Positions 1 to 12,841 of a DNA stretch of 64,000 nucleotides are shown here, one piece after another. A program made the translations under genes and the position numbers. How positions within the stretch are numbered: the stretch's first letter is position 1; the number at the start of each line of letters is the position of its first letter. Under the pieces are notes generated by a model, which worked only from the letters and a program-made list of their open reading frames with translations, was not told the origin of the DNA and ran no database searches. The stretch covers positions 14,384,153 through 14,448,152 of the forward strand of contig NC_086363.1 of NCBI RefSeq assembly GCF_036324505.1, given 5' to 3'. The stretch is from Eleginops maclovinus (lineage: Eukaryota; Chordata; Actinopteri; Perciformes; Eleginopidae).

Positions 1-2381
1 CCAAGCATTAGTGTGTCAGCACATGTGTGTCTGTCTTTTGTGCAGCTCATGCAAATAAACACAATGTACATGTCTTTTTTTTATGCATTATATATTCAGT
101 TGTTATGGCTCTGTTACCAATCGGCTACAAAAACGCTTCAACCTGGGTTTTTTTTGTAAGATATCTTTTCTTTTCCCAGCATCCTTCAAGGTAACATCAT
201 TTGCACTCTCATACATAGGTCTACATACATAAGTTTCATTAGGCAATGATCCATCCTCGTGTTGTGCAAACCTATTGGTGTTCTCAGCTCTTCACACATG
301 TTGTTTCTGAAAAAAGCTCAATTTTAAGTAGGAAAAACAAACATTTGACAGTGTTGGTAGAAGAAATGGTTCCTTTGTATGGGATAAACTATTCCTTATC
401 AAACAAGGAAAATGTTTCCTCATCCTGCAGGGACCGTGGATTTTGCTTGAGAAAATCAATCAAAACATTTATGATGTTTTTAGAAAAAAAGACACCTAAA
501 CTGATACACCACTATGGTTACAACACAGATGCTTAGAGAAAGCGTCTAAATGTCAGACAAATTATGCAGCAGTCAGCGTCTTACAGCCACTCTTTAAAAC
601 ATTTACTATAAGTAATGTTCGAAAGGACATTTCCCACGCCTGGAAGTGTAAAAAGATGCCCTAAAATGTACTACTTATACCCTGGTGACATGAAAAACGG
701 CTACACGCTAAAAGAGCCATTATTTTCACAGTTCTCAGTTCACAGAGTTGCAAGTAAATTATATAAGAGGATGGAGCTTATTTCTTTTTAATTATTAACA
801 AATCCAATTATAGGAAAATAAATATTTATTCTACTAACAAGCGCTGACAGTATAGTCAAAGCCTTATTTCTTTGTGCTTCAGAAAAACCAGTACTGTGCA
901 CTTCAACTGTATCATGTGGTTTCTCAGTTATTTTCCCTGCATGTGTTTCATCCACTTAAAAGTTTCTAGGTCTATTGTAACGGAACAAACTCTTATCTCC
1001 TAATGAGGACTATGCGATACGGTCAAAAGCTCCTGAACAAAAGAGTTCCTTGACTGTTTTGTAAAGCACATGTCTATGAACTGTCAAACTGAACTGTCTA
1101 GGTAATCTGCATTTATGTTCAAAAACTGTTCAAACAGACTTTTAGCTTTCAAATTAAGAGTGAGATGAGAGAACTGACACCACTCTCATATAAGTCTACT
1201 TAATATGAAGCTACTACCAGCGGTTAGCTTAGCAAAGTTTAGCACAAATCTGGAAAAAAGGGAAAAAGCTACAAGACAAAAAAAGGAATGAAAAGAAAAT
1301 CGTCCCACCAACAAGTATAAAGGTAAAAAATGAATACCAAACAATAAGTTTACCTTGGAAAGTAGCCAGGCATGCTTTTTGTCCCGTTTACAGTGTTTAT
1401 GCTAGGCAAAGCTAATGGGCTGTAGCTTCATACATTATAGAATAGAATAGCATACGAAAGCGGTGTTGAATTTCCCATCAAACATTCAGCCGGAAACCAA
1501 TTCAATTAGAAAATCTCGTGGCAAAAAAGCAAAAATGAATTCATTGAAATGAACACCACTGTAGATGCTATACAGCGTAATGCTTGCTGATAGAATAAAT
1601 TACATGTTTGGTTTTTGGACCACATGTGTTGGTAGGAATGAAGATGTAGTTTGCTGCTTAAAATTAAAAGAGAAGCCAACACACAGTACATGCATCAGAC
1701 AGGGTAAACAAGGAAAATAGGTGTTACTTTTGTAAACACTATAAGAGGCAAACTTATGAAACATGAGCAGCTGTCACTTAATTTAAACATTTAGCACGTA
1801 CAGTAAACGGCAAATGTCATCCCTGAACTGTTATTCCTTTCTCTGGATTTGACTGATTTGGTGACTTATTTTTCCAACAAAGAAGTACATCTGTTACAGA
1901 TTAAACCTGAAGTATTGGAGTAAACATTTCTTCTTCTATCTGTGCTCAAAATAAATGTTTTTGTTGTGTTCTGCTGTACAACCTTTGGTATGTGATGTGA
2001 AATGCAGACTTTTTATGATATGTGGGCGCCACTTGTCGCTTTAGCTTCTTTCACATCTTGCTGTTACTCAACAGTAAATAGCTCTTTTTTTCTGGGCTAC
2101 ATTGGTTTAGGGGTGTAAAGCACATGGTTAAGTCTTAACAATAGCTTAGTTGGCTCAACTTTCAGCATGTAACTCATTCATTGTGACCACACGTAAAAGA
2201 AGCCATTATTACCCTGCTTATTTTGTTACAACATCACACAAGTTGTACCGGAAAAATAAAATACAAATACAAGTGTTTTCTACTCGTAACATTTGTGACA
2301 TCATTAGACCACTATTTTTCCCACATAACCAAAGCAAAGTCTTTCTTGTCTTTTCAACTCAAACGTTTTTCACTCCACAAA
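1..2381. other. Flank downstream of gene A; no gene recognised
   Basis: AT-rich DNA with no ORF that looks like protein. It should contain the 3' UTR of gene A next to the stop at 2382. Apart from the dispersed repeat at 1155-1340 I see no structure. Confidence 0.6.
1155..1340. repeat. Dispersed teleost repeat, copy 1
   Basis: Contains gacaccactctcat followed by gaagctac, gcttagcaaagtttagcac and aatctggaaa. The same ordered blocks recur near 21145 and 36755. This matches a very common teleost interspersed element recalled by its GATACCACTCTCAT...AGCTTAGCATAAAGACTGGAAA core. Boundaries are approximate. Confidence 0.6.
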
Positions 2382-2705
2382 CTACTGCAAAGTGGACAGT
2401 ACTTCTACGTTGGTCTTGCCGCCAGCATGACTCATATCAATGGTGTTGTCATTGAGGGTGTTGGAGACATGGCATGGGCTAAAGCTGAGGCACCACGAGC
2501 CCAGCTGCTTCACCTCCCTTCTGAAGCTCTTGCTGAAGATGTAGTAGATCAAAGGATTGTACACAGTGGAGCTCTTTGCAAACATGCACGGGAGGAGACT
2601 GACTTCAGGTGGAATGGTGCTGCTGTCCCCCAAAATAGACCACAGGCTTACTGTGGCGTAGGGCGTCCAGCAGACTATAAAGCCAAAGCTGATGAGCACA
2701 GCAAT
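2382..2705 (-). CDS. Gene A exon 4 (TM6, TM7, C-tail, stop)
   Basis: Acceptor ctattgcag|ATTGCTGTG, in phase 0, 324 nt including the TAG stop. It encodes residues 232-338: TM6 with CWTPY, ECL3, TM7 with [17 protein letters not shown], a helix-8 region ([12 protein letters not shown]) with candidate palmitoylation cysteines, and a short Ser/Thr-rich tail. No clear poly(A) signal for the minus strand was identified downstream. Confidence 0.95.
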   Translation of the reverse strand: MAVLISFGFIVCWTPYATVSLWSILGDSSTIPPEVSLLPCMFAKSSTVYNPLIYYIFSKSFRREVKQLGSWCLSFSPCHVSNTLNDNTIDMSHAGGKTNVEVLSTLQ

Positions 2706-5700
2706 CTGCAATAGAACAGAAGGATAGTGAAAATGTCATCCTGAATTTTGTCAGCTAAGTGCCCTTTATATGTGTTGTTTATTATAATAATTCAATTCCA
2801 GTATTTGACAAATGTTTGTCCTTCTCAGGGCAACAATATACAGCTTGTTTTTACATGAAATGCATTTACTAAGCAGCTCATCTGAGATTTAAGAATTTCA
2901 TAAAACAAACAAGTTATTGTTAGCTATCCTTAGCCTGAGTGGCTTAAAGTCCTCTATACTATTGTTTTCCAACCAGGGGAAGGCTAATTGAACTCAAGAG
3001 TCTTTTTTCAAGGTTATAGAGTAGTTAAACTTACGTTAAAGAAAAAAACAATATCTTTACATATTGAGTTGGGTTTATCACTAGGTTTTACAGACGAGTG
3101 TGAGAAAATGTACCCCAAATTGACTCTCAACAATAGATACATTATTGAAATAGCTAAAAGTAATAAATAAACAGTTCAAATAGTTATCTAAATGGATGAA
3201 GTAATTGAAAAAGTTAGCTTAAAGTAATATTAGCGTAACAGTTCTCACAATGCACGACTAAGTTCAGACTTCTTTTGTTTTTTAAAGACAGGGCCATTAC
3301 ACAATAATGTGATTAAGTGTACTTGTATTGCATAAGCAGCCACTGGGACTGTTTGTGTGCATTTGTGAGCATGATGCTTTTTCTAAATATCCATATGAAT
3401 CATTAAATAACATTCCACTGTTAATATAATATAAGAACTATTCAATTAAGGTATGAAGACAAACAGGAATCTGAAGTACAATGAGAGTTGTCTCATCGAG
3501 GAGAGTCACTTACCACCAACAGCCTTCGATGGAGCTTGACATTATTTGGAACTCGGTGGGTGTTGTTAATTGACCTTTTGTAGGTAAAAAAGAGCTTGAT
3601 GGCTATGCCAAAGTAACAGCAGAGTATGAGGAGACTGGGCAGGACAAGGTTGAAGCAGAATAAAGTGACGACGAAGGTGAAACCCTCATCTTTCATTAGT
3701 CCCCAGGCAAGAGAGCAGGACAGGCCGAAAGGCTCCGGGCCGTAGCGTCCCCATCCCAGGATGGGGAACAGGGCCCAGATCAGACCATACAGCCAGATCC
3801 AGAGACATAGAATCTTCACCTTTCTCCAGCTGATTTTCTGATCTGCAGAGAAAAACAAAGGTGTGCTGTTGTTATTTGTTGCTTTTTTTCCCATTGTAGA
3901 CAGGTAGTTCTTTATTAAGGCACTTTGTGTAGTTGTTGCATTTTATTCAAAAGAGGGGCTATGTTTCTGAATTTTCCAAAACTGCATGCAGACTGTAATG
4001 GACAAAAAGAGGCCAAAAACATTTAAATGGATAAACTGACTGACTATGGACACCCTTTGTTTTAAGACATGTAGGAAATGCTGATATAAGAGCGTCTCAA
4101 CTTCATGGCAGTGTCTTTTCTTTTAACGCAGGCTGTTCAATCACACACATTTTCCTACCTTCCACCTGACTTGTCTTGGCTGTATTACTTGGTCCGGAAA
4201 CTACAAACTAAAATTAGATTCTGTTTTAATGAAAAGCTTTTAGTATGTGTTCTAGAATGTGGGTATTTTCTATATAATAAGACTCTTCCACTTGACTACA
4301 CCCACCTGGTACCTCTTCTTGGGAGTCACGAGCCTAAACCTTTTCACAGTTAATTAAGACATCTCTTGCAAGGTCAAACCAGTCTGTTAATCTCAGCCAC
4401 CAGCGTGCACGTCAGCTTACAAAAAGGTCTGCTGCAGTGTGTTCTGATACATTTTCAAGTCTCTAGGAACAAAGATAATGGGATAACCTGACTAGGTAGA
4501 ATCTCAGTCAAGTACAGATGGTTACCATATATTCTCTGACAGGATGCTCAAACAGATTTCAAAATGTTTTAAAAAAGGAAATAAGAAATTGAAAGTCTTT
4601 TTAGATATCACATATTGTCGGAAATATGAAGTAAAAGCAGCCAATCGTCATAATGAATACAAAGTACATTTGTTGTTTTCCTGCATGATTCCGTTGTCTC
4701 CTGGAGGATCTAAAATAAGGTCTACAGGGGTGAGGTAGTATTCCTAGTCGTGCTTCCAACCATGAATTACTCACTGGGTGACTGCAGATTGAGGGACACA
4801 ATTAAGCGCACTATTGCCATTATAGTCAGGTTCATTATGCTGGCGATCCCGAAGAAAAACCCTGCCAGAGCGTAGTATAAACAGGAAGCATCTCCCCCGA
4901 GCCAGTGGTGGTTCCAGGCCGCGGCCACAGAGAGTGGGTACATGGCAACAGCTGCTCCCAGGTCTGTCACGGCAAGATTCACACTCAGCAGCTCTGGTGG
5001 TTTCATCCTTGATGACCTTTTGACTGCCATGATGAGAACAAGCAGGTTTCCCACGATGGAGAGAACAGCTGAGAGAGACCAGTGGAGGAACAGGAGACAG
5101 GGAGGGGAGAACAAGAAGGATACAAAATAGTTTGAGTGAAAAGTGATGGTCTATTCAATTCACATAATGCTTAATTTACATGTAATCTAGTTTATATTTC
5201 TTGTAGGGTATCAGATTGTGGTTTTGCTGTCCCTATGGACAAACCTTAAAAGGCAATTTACCAGACACAAAATAACACAAAGCCTTTTATTCCAGTTAAA
5301 ACTCTGTAAAACTGTTACATGCTTAAACAGAATGGATTTGAGTGGAATGCTATGTTTAACAAGCACATTTATAATATCATTATTTGGGCCCCAAGAGACA
5401 GACTTCTTAAATGCCAGGGGAAGGTGAATCTTGTAAGCTGAGTAGCCCATCAGATTTCTCTTACCAATGTGACCTGCAAATGAATTACACATACTAAATC
5501 GTCTGAAAAGCCAACAAGGTCTGACTACTGCCAAAAGTCCCGGACACCATAACTAGGGCAACAGACGCTTGTAGGCCTAGTGAGTTTTTAAAACAGCATT
5601 ATTTTCTTCTGGACTGATAAACAGGTGAATCACACAATGACGTTAACCAAACACGGAGATCAAGTGTGTAAAAAGGGTTGATTTGGTTGTGTGTGAGACA

Positions 5701-8700
5701 AAGTGTAAAACAAACACTAAGTGAAGGTTGCTTGGGAGCCAAGCAGAGGAGGCAACTCCTTGGTAACACACTGGATTTATAATGAAGGAAAAAAAAGAAA
5801 TGTTTTGGCAAAATCCAAGAAATAGTCCTGACCTTAATCACCCTTAAAACTACAATTTGGTCTGATCAAACAAATCACATTGTGTTATTTAGCAGCCTTT
5901 AGAGGTTCCAGTATGCATTTTTTAGGTTAGTTGTTTCCCCGTGTCAAGTCTTGCTGCTATGCTAGCAGTATCTTGGCTGAAGCTTCAAAGAGCTGAAGTG
6001 AAATCGAACCTTATTACCCTGACATTTGTAAAAACAAAGACAGCTCAAATAAAAAAAATGTGTCGGTTTTAGGCGGGCTTTAACAAGCACTGCTTCCCAT
6101 AAGCTCTAGAGGCAACTATAATAAAATGCAGCAGTCCATGGGGTGGAGAGGGGCAAGAGTTCAGACTCTTGGTGTTGGAGTTTCAATACAGCAGAGATTA
6201 TAGCTTTGAAAAAAAAGAAAATGGCTTTAGAAGAGGCTTATAATACCTTTTTTAAATATGGAATAAATAGAGTCATCATGACATCAGTGCAGAGCAAGAC
6301 TTCTTCAAAAAAAAGGTCAAATTAAACTATTGAGCTGGTTTCAATGAAGGTTTCAAGCTCTTATTGAATGATTAAATGAACACATACAGTGGCTACAACC
6401 TCCAATCCAATCTGATGCCAATCTGTTGCTGGGACCCTCCAAGGTGACACTATCAACAACAAAGGAAGCATATTATGATGAAGGAAAAGCAGAAAAAGGG
6501 AACAGGACTCAAAGCAGGGCTATAGGCTTCCGCGGAAAACCTTTTATAAATTTAAAGTGAGATTGTTACCTCTATTGGGTTAGAATGTAAAACCGGCTTA
6601 ATGTGTTGCTTGGAAAAGGAAATGGGCAAATGTCTAACACTATTACTGCTATTACTTTTACAGTACGAACCCCTGACCTTGTTAACCCACCCAACCCAGG
6701 GAAGTTACAGTTGCAGATTAGTAAAATGCCAGGGACGTCTTGTAATCCCCTGAAATCCATATATCACACCAAATGTAAGAAAACTGTGAATTTATACAGT
6801 GACATGGTAAGGAGTGATGAATCTTTTCTCAATATCCTGAACCCTACTGCTCTGCCGTTTTCCCTACACTCACATTCTTGCTGAAACGACCTTGTTAACT
6901 CTCCTCGTGAAAGTGTACCAGGGGATATACAATACTTCTGCAGGTAGAGATTCACTCAGGGAGGTTGTAGGCTAACTGTCATTCCAACTAAACCTTTACC
7001 ATCATTAGCATCACATCTGTGACGCTTAATTGAAAACTCTATGGTTAAATTAGATCAAATCGTATCAGCATACACAATACAAGTACATTTTCTTGTCTTT
7101 TCCCCCAGCATTGATAACCTCGGCTCTGCTCTTACATCTTCCTTTAGTGGGACTATTTAAGCGTAAAGCCCAGTGACCCAATCAACTTCCAGCTCGCTGA
7201 TAATCACTTTCATGGAAGTGCTGCCTGGACAATTTCTCGAAACCACTTACAAAAACACAAAAGAATCAATGGTGACACCTCACTGCTTAGGTTTACAAGG
7301 AAAGTGGGTCTTTCACATTCACTGGGGAGAACAGGGATGCAAAATTTGAACAACCTCTGTTTACATGCAGCAATAGAGATGAAGAATGTTCTGAAATTTC
7401 GAATCTGTGACTTTTCCTTTAAATGCTGCATTAAGCACTGATCCTGAATTAAGTCTATGACTTCTAACATTCTACCCATTATTTTTAGGTTCGCAGAACA
7501 TTTCAACGAACATTAAGTATATTTGACAGTGGGAGGCAGGCCACCCTCAGAATCAGAAAGCAGAAGTAATTTGAATGAATATATTATCCAACACTAAGCA
7601 TAATCATGAATGTTTACAGAGGGCATCATGGTGTATGATAATAGGAGATTTTTAGGAAGGGGCATCTGCTTGCAGAAATACGTTTTTTACACTTAAACAA
7701 AGATTAAAGAGTCAGTGTAGGATGCTCTCTTCATTCTAATCCTGAAGGCTCAATAACGGAATAATGGTAAAACATTTAGTGAAAAGGGATTACATGTGAG
7801 TGAAGGGAGCTGTGGGGGAGGGTTAAGAGTGAATACAAAGAAGATAGAATACACCTGGGAACCTGCTGTCAGTCAAAAGCACCAACATCATTCTTTGCCA
7901 TTCAAAATGAATCCATATCAATCAATATATTGTATAACTATTGCAACTGTTGTATGAGCAAAAATAGATATTGTTCCAAAGCAGCTTTTATTTGCTACTG
8001 AACATTCCAGCCTTAAATAATGGTCACATTAGGAGTTTAATTTGCATCCATGTGAGCTTATTAAACTGTTACCCCCAAGATAAATGTGGATGTTTATGTA
8101 ACTTAATGACAAAAGAGATACGATGCATTATTCAAACACATTGCCAAAAGATCCCTATAACCTCTAACTCCCTCTGTGTCATGGCCCGAAATAGCCATGA
8201 CACAGAATTAGCACCATTGGGCTAAGTCAAACACATTTATTTATGTTTTTAGTAATTACTCATGAATGTATCTATTGGATCTGTGTAGCCGCCAGCCAAG
8301 TCTTAACATGAATCAAATGTCCCCCCCCCCCCGCACCCCCGGGTCAAAGGCCTGTGTTTGTTTGGCAAATACATCCACTCCAACTTCCTCTCCACACCAA
8401 CTTTTTACGGACTATTTTTGAAATGCTGTTTCATTGAATGGGACTGAATTTTTAGGAATCAAGGATGGGCAGGCAGAGATTTGTCACACTGAGCCTCATT
8501 ATTTTGCTTTACAAAGACAGGGATAAAATCACTGTAAAATATTTACCCTCAGGGACTGTATGACAATGATTAGAAGAGAAAGGGCTCAGAAAAGGTGAAG
8601 GGTATTGTTATTTTTCCACTGTCCAAAGCGGGTTATTCTGAATTGTTTGTCTAGCAGGGAAGCGTCTTGTATTTGTTTCTCGTTGAATAAATCTGTTAGA

Positions 8701-10771
8701 ATATAATATAATGTTTATTTTATTCCAGTTTAACAATAACTGGGTTCTTTAAAGAAAAAAAGGTGCACTTTTATGCAGAGGAGAACCGTTTTTACGCACA
8801 TTGTTTATATAGAAATGTGACGTTCCATTTAGATATTAAGGTTTAATTTGTGCTAATTGGACAAGCTGACTAATTCAAGATAATATTTTTGACATGTTGG
8901 TGAACTTCAGTGAAGTGTAGTCAAGTGGATGATTCAAAGATTTACACAGTTGACAAAATATGTTGTACAGTTTTTAGATTTCATAGCAAGGGAAAAATAT
9001 AATTGGTATGTGCACTGGCTCTCAGTATGCTACAATTTGTTGCTCTGTTGGGACTATTAGTTTCGTCATACTGCCTCATTTCTGTGAAATTTGTGCAAAG
9101 CATCTGAGAAGAGGCTTCCCACTTCCTAATGACCTAAAGCAGAGCAGTCGTGGCAGGTTCTGACATACCGCTCCATTTCCATGCTAATGGAACTAATGTA
9201 CTAACACATATGTGTTCTTTCATCCTGTGCAGGTACACTGGTGTTGAAAGGCGACAGGATATGTAATTAATGTACTAACACGGCACAAATCTGTCTATAT
9301 TTAAATGCAAGACTCACCTTTGGAGATCTCCTTTTCATGGTTAATTAACGTTGGGTGTTGTATATTTTTAGTGTCTGGTATCATGTGATCATTTCAACTT
9401 GTAAGTGTTTTTGAATGCTATGATAAATGCTCTATATAAAAAAAATAGTGTTAGTTATTGTTAGTAAAATAGTTGGTATTATAACCCCCTCTTACCTTTA
9501 CCCTTCCCCCCACCTGCCACACCAAGAGTGCTTGAAGCGAACAACAACAAGAAAAAAAAGAGATTACACATGCCTTAATCTAAGTACCCATTATCCCAGA
9601 GCAAATTTTATATACAGTATATTATGTATGATATATACTCCTTACTGAAAATAAACCATTTACAATTTACAGCAACCTTATAAGCCAATAATTGGATTAA
9701 AAAAAACGATTTCCTTTAATAAAAAATGTGATAATCATACATTTTTATAGAAGACACTTAATTGCAAAGCGCTATAGAAAGTCTGAAATAACCAATGTGA
9801 TGCATGCCTCTGTGAATTGTAACCACTGCATAATTTCATTTACACAGCAATAAAACTCAGCATGATAAATCTTCTTACAAAAGAATTCCATATTATTAAA
9901 ATGATAAAATGTTTAACTTTAAAATGTCAAGTGGATTAAATTCACTGTCACATTAAAATAATTTATATTATTTTGTCATAAAATAGGGCAATGAGCAGGG
10001 GTGAACTGCAAATGTGAATGTCAACACTCAACCAGGGGGACTAAACCATCTCCTGTGCTTGACAGGGAACAAATCACTTCACAGTGCAGAGGATTTTATT
10101 GCACTGCCTCATTCGCTGCAGGGTCAGCCTTCTGTTTGCTTTTTGGCCAATATACACACTGTGTGTTTATCCAGAGTGATTATCATGCATCTTTCATTAC
10201 ACTCAGTGAATCTCTTTATCTTCCTCTGGTTGTACACTAGATGTACTGCCTTATCATAAAGACCGACAATGCTGGCTTTGCTGTCAGATATATACAAATG
10301 GAAATGAATGCAAAATAGGACCATAGCCAGCAGGATTACAGTTAAAATAACTCACAGCATGCTGAAACACCCTGCTGTGAATGGGCTCCCACTGAAATAA
10401 TTGCTCACCAATGTGTCTTCTTTATAGTCAAGGTAAATGGCTTTAATGTACATTTCAATTTCACTAATTAACTGATGTAGCACTCTATATAGATCCTGCA
10501 CTATACCTTTGTGTGTCATTTGAAAGGTTATGTATCCTATGGGGTTAAGGGCTGCTCTCTTACACAAGGACTCATCTTGTTTTGTCACTTTGAAGGGTAT
10601 TGCAACACTTACAGGTTTTATGTGGAGGCATACTCTAACCTTAATCATCATCATCACCACATGTTAAACCAAAAGACCTAATTAAAGAGTAGGGCTTATA
10701 ATTGAACGGGTACCATTGTGGGTAACCTGTTGTGTGAACAGACACAGCACGATGAGGTGCTCAAAAGCATA

Positions 10772-10818
<47 letters not shown>

Positions 10819-10898
10819 GTATATATATATATATATATATATACAGATGGATCTGACATATATATATATATATATGTCAGATCCATCTGTATATATAC

Positions 10899-10933
<35 letters not shown>

Positions 10934-10977
10934 TGTATGTATGTATGTATGTATGTATGTATATATATGTATATATA

Positions 10978-11013
<36 letters not shown>

Positions 11014-11051
11014 TGTATGTATGTATGTATGTATGTATGTATGTATGTATG

Positions 11052-11133
<82 letters not shown>

Positions 11134-11478
11134 GGTGTAAGTGTCGTATGCGAGTTTTCATGAGTGAGGAAACACAAAATAAGAGAACCATCCTTCAGTT
11201 AAATGTGCTAAACATGGTTTACGGAAAAGTGAAATGTAGTGCTTTACGATTCTGTTTTGAAGTCTCCAAATCCTGTGGAAGAAATCAATCCAGTATTACT
11301 GAATTTTTCATTCACACTTAACTGAGCCATAGCAGGGATGCAGAGCCCCTCAGCGCTGTATAATCGTATTAAATCATTCAATCAAGTTTAAATGCAGATT
11401 TTAATTACCTATAACCAGCAGATAACATCCTGTGAGAATGTCCAGGGCCGGTGATAGCGTTGAGCTGTAGATATCCAT
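2382..11478 (-). CDS. Neuropsin-group opsin, gene A (4 coding exons, 338 aa)
   Basis: Seven-transmembrane, retinal-binding GPCR of the OPN5-related (neuropsin) group, expected to act as a non-visual light sensor in the plasma membrane. Exons on the minus strand: 11478-11409, 5068-4775, 3842-3514 and 2705-2382; they join in frame to 1017 nt including the TAG stop. Visible landmarks: TM1 GN (N31), TM2 NLAVTD (54-59), C86 and C164 for the TM3-ECL2 disulfide, Tyr89 at the rhodopsin-113 site, Glu158 (rhodopsin 181) in YGPEPFG, CWTP in TM6 (243-246), the retinal Schiff-base lysine K275 in [10 protein letters not shown], and NPLIY (281-285). The E/DRY triad at the end of TM3 reads V110-R111-L112, which is unusual. 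A cysteine-containing tail follows helix 8. Exon structure is the same as gene B about 10.6 kb upstream. Membership in the neuropsin group is firm; the exact fish paralogue (opn6, 7, 8 or 9) is not resolved. Confidence 0.93.
3514..3842 (-). CDS. Gene A exon 3 (TM4, ECL2, TM5, ICL3)
   Basis: Acceptor ttctctgcag|ATCAGAAA and donor TTGGTG|gtaagt, 329 nt, entered in phase 1 and left in phase 0. It encodes residues 122-231: TM4 ([20 protein letters not shown]), the ECL2 block [11 protein letters not shown] with Glu158 and Cys164, TM5, and a basic third cytoplasmic loop ending KLHRRLLV. The residue after the disulfide cysteine is Ser165. Confidence 0.95.
4775..5068 (-). CDS. Gene A exon 2 (TM1 to end of TM3)
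   Basis: Acceptor ctctctcag|CTGTTCTC and donor CCCA|gtgagt give 294 nt, entered and left in phase 1. It covers residues 24-122: the rest of TM1, ICL1 with KRSSRMK, TM2, ECL1 (HHWLGG) and TM3 from the disulfide Cys86 to V110-R111-L112. The codon spanning the junction to exon 3 is AAT (Asn122). The length is identical to gene B exon 2. Confidence 0.95.
8173..8206. repeat. 13-bp inverted repeat with 8-nt loop
   Basis: tctgtgtcatggc at 8173-8185 pairs perfectly with gccatgacacaga at 8194-8206. Too short to be a recognised RNA gene. Confidence 0.7.
10769..11133. repeat. Compound (TA)n/(TATG)n microsatellite
   Basis: Alternating TA tracts and TATG tracts over about 365 bp, ending about 275 bp inside intron 1 of gene A from its donor. 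A non-repetitive palindrome (10843-10890) is embedded in it. The tract produces several false open frames (YIYI, YVCM) in both strands. Confidence 0.97.
10843..10890. repeat. Palindrome of a unique 16-mer inside the microsatellite
   Basis: acagatggatctgaca (10843-10858) and its reverse complement tgtcagatccatctgt (10875-10890) flank a 16-bp TA spacer that is itself self-complementary, so the whole segment can form a cruciform. The same 16-mer occurs a third time at 11573-11588, on the other side of gene A exon 1. Confidence 0.95.
11409..11478 (-). CDS. Gene A exon 1 (start codon, N-terminus, first part of TM1)
   Basis: Encodes 23 residues starting [10 protein letters not shown] and ending GCYLLVI, plus one nucleotide (G) of the next codon. 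The ATG has a purine at -3 and G at +4. The donor is G|gtaatt. Splicing to exon 2 makes GCT (Ala24) and gives a continuous TM1 running into AVLSIVGN. The equivalent exon of gene B has the same LSP...D...G-x-YL spacing and the same phase, and the human OPN5 N-terminus follows a similar pattern. The exon is only 70 nt, so ORF length alone would miss it. No other upstream ATG in this frame is needed. Confidence 0.88.
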
Positions 11479-11572
11479 TGCTACTTCAAAAGAACAGAAG
11501 TAAAACAGAGAAGAAATTATCCTTCTTTGGGATGGAGTAAAGTCAAAATGTGCCTCTGCTGATGCGTTCCGG

Positions 11573-11588
11573 TGTCAGATCCATCTGT
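11573..11588. repeat. Third copy of the palindrome 16-mer
   Basis: tgtcagatccatctgt, identical to 10875-10890. It lies about 95 bp upstream of the gene A start codon, in DNA that is not a microsatellite, so this is probably the source copy. Confidence 0.9.
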
Positions 11589-11704
11589 CCTTAAGTATGA
11601 AACAGAGACGCAACAGTGGGTCCTCAGGGCGCAGCGTCGCGCGCTGGTGTTCCCGGCTCCAGCTGAAGTTTGCGGCAGCCAAGGTGCTAGAGACATAAGA
11701 TTAA

Positions 11705-11722
11705 GGGGGGGGGGGGGGGGGG
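11705..11722. repeat. Poly-G run (18 G)
   Basis: Uninterrupted G on the plus strand (C on the coding strand of gene A), about 230 bp upstream of the gene A ATG. Confidence 0.95.
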
Positions 11723-12841
11723 TCTCAATGCACAGCTGCTGCTTTTCCTGTGTGAATGCATCTTGTTTTCGGAAGCATCGAGAGGAACGTCAGAAATAAA
11801 TGGTCCCCCTTTTGTTGTTGTGATCTCTCCAGCGTTTATGATTAAAGCACATTCGTGAGACAAGGATGAAACGTGTTGTCAAAAAGCAACATTTCCCCCC
11901 CTGGTCAACAGGTCAAAACCTTACTCTTTTTCCATGATACATGATATAAGATCATTGCTGATTGGGCAATTTTAAAGGATACTTGTTTTTTTCTATAGAT
12001 ACGGAACTTGACAATACCACTTGCAACTTGCAATATACTTTATGTACGTTGTTGTTCATATTTCTTGGAGAAATGAAAACTTCTTTGAAAATGGAGTAGC
12101 TCAGCCTCTTGTGGCCGAAATGAGTGTTACAACAACAAGCATAAAAAAGTTTATACTGTATATCTATTTATACTTTTCCCCACAGATGAAAAAAATCATA
12201 TTTAGAAAGATTTTACAGCTTAACAACCCCTCCTCCTGTTCTTAAGTTATAGACAAAGGAAAGAAGAATTCAAACAAGAATTGATGGATCAAAGAATGGA
12301 TTCTCACTTGCCTCGCAGGGCTGTAATATTAGCCTACTCAGGTCAGTGGAAAAAAGAATGATCTAAATGAGTTGATTCATCCTAAACTTCACATTTAAAA
12401 CATAAAAAAGTAAATCAAAATCATCAAAGGCATTCATTCCTACGTCAATTCATTCCAACGTTTTTTAATACTGCTGCTGCTATCTCACAGTACGGTCCCA
12501 GAGCGGTATGGATAATCATGTTATATATATTATGCGTGCTGTATTATCTTCAAAGGGCCAGAGGGCAGTGTGCCTGCAACTTAGTGCGTGGCTAAGACAA
12601 GGTTTTGTAAGTACAGATCTTTGTACACACATTTCTAATTTGGTTTTTATTTCCCCTCACTTATTTCTTTATTTATGGGAATTATTATATATTTATTTGT
12701 CAAGGCACTTTTATAAACCAATTCCTAAATAAAAACACTCTAGCGGAATTGTATTTGTAGGAGTAGAGGACAGTTGCAGGGGGCAACAACTTGTTATTTT
12801 TTCTTGCCTTGACAACATAAGTCAAAATAGAGCCCTCCACT

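Larger units (their letters stand above)
5069..11408 (-). other. Gene A intron 1 (about 6.3 kb)
   Basis: Intron between the GTAATT donor at 11408 and the AG at 5069. Mostly AT-rich unique-looking DNA. It holds a C-rich tract near 8321, a 13-bp hairpin at 8173-8206, a 14-bp direct repeat (9194-9207 and 9268-9281) and the large TA/TATG microsatellite close to exon 1. No other exon could be supported. Confidence 0.75.

Noticed and set aside
2150..2714. Plus-strand open frames over gene A exon 4
   Set aside because: Antisense shadows of the opsin exon.
3843..3894. Upstream extension of gene A exon 3 ([15 protein letters not shown])
   Set aside because: It reads through the polypyrimidine tract and AG acceptor; the splice join to exon 2 accounts for the frame.
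5461..5534. Possible first exon of gene A (MCNSFAGHI, then gtaaga)
   Set aside because: Phase fits, but the sequence is too short and too polar to complete TM1.
7210..7506. Possible first exon of gene A ending at a good donor at 7250
   Set aside because: It would join in phase but has no neuropsin-like N-terminus; the exon at 11409-11478 matches the family and gene B far better.
9301..9345. Strong donor-like CCAAAG|gtgagt after an ATG on the minus strand
   Set aside because: The encoded residues are hydrophilic and cannot form the start of TM1; isolated splice-like match.
10718..11321. YIYI/YVCM open frames on both strands
   Set aside because: Translation of the TA/TATG microsatellite.
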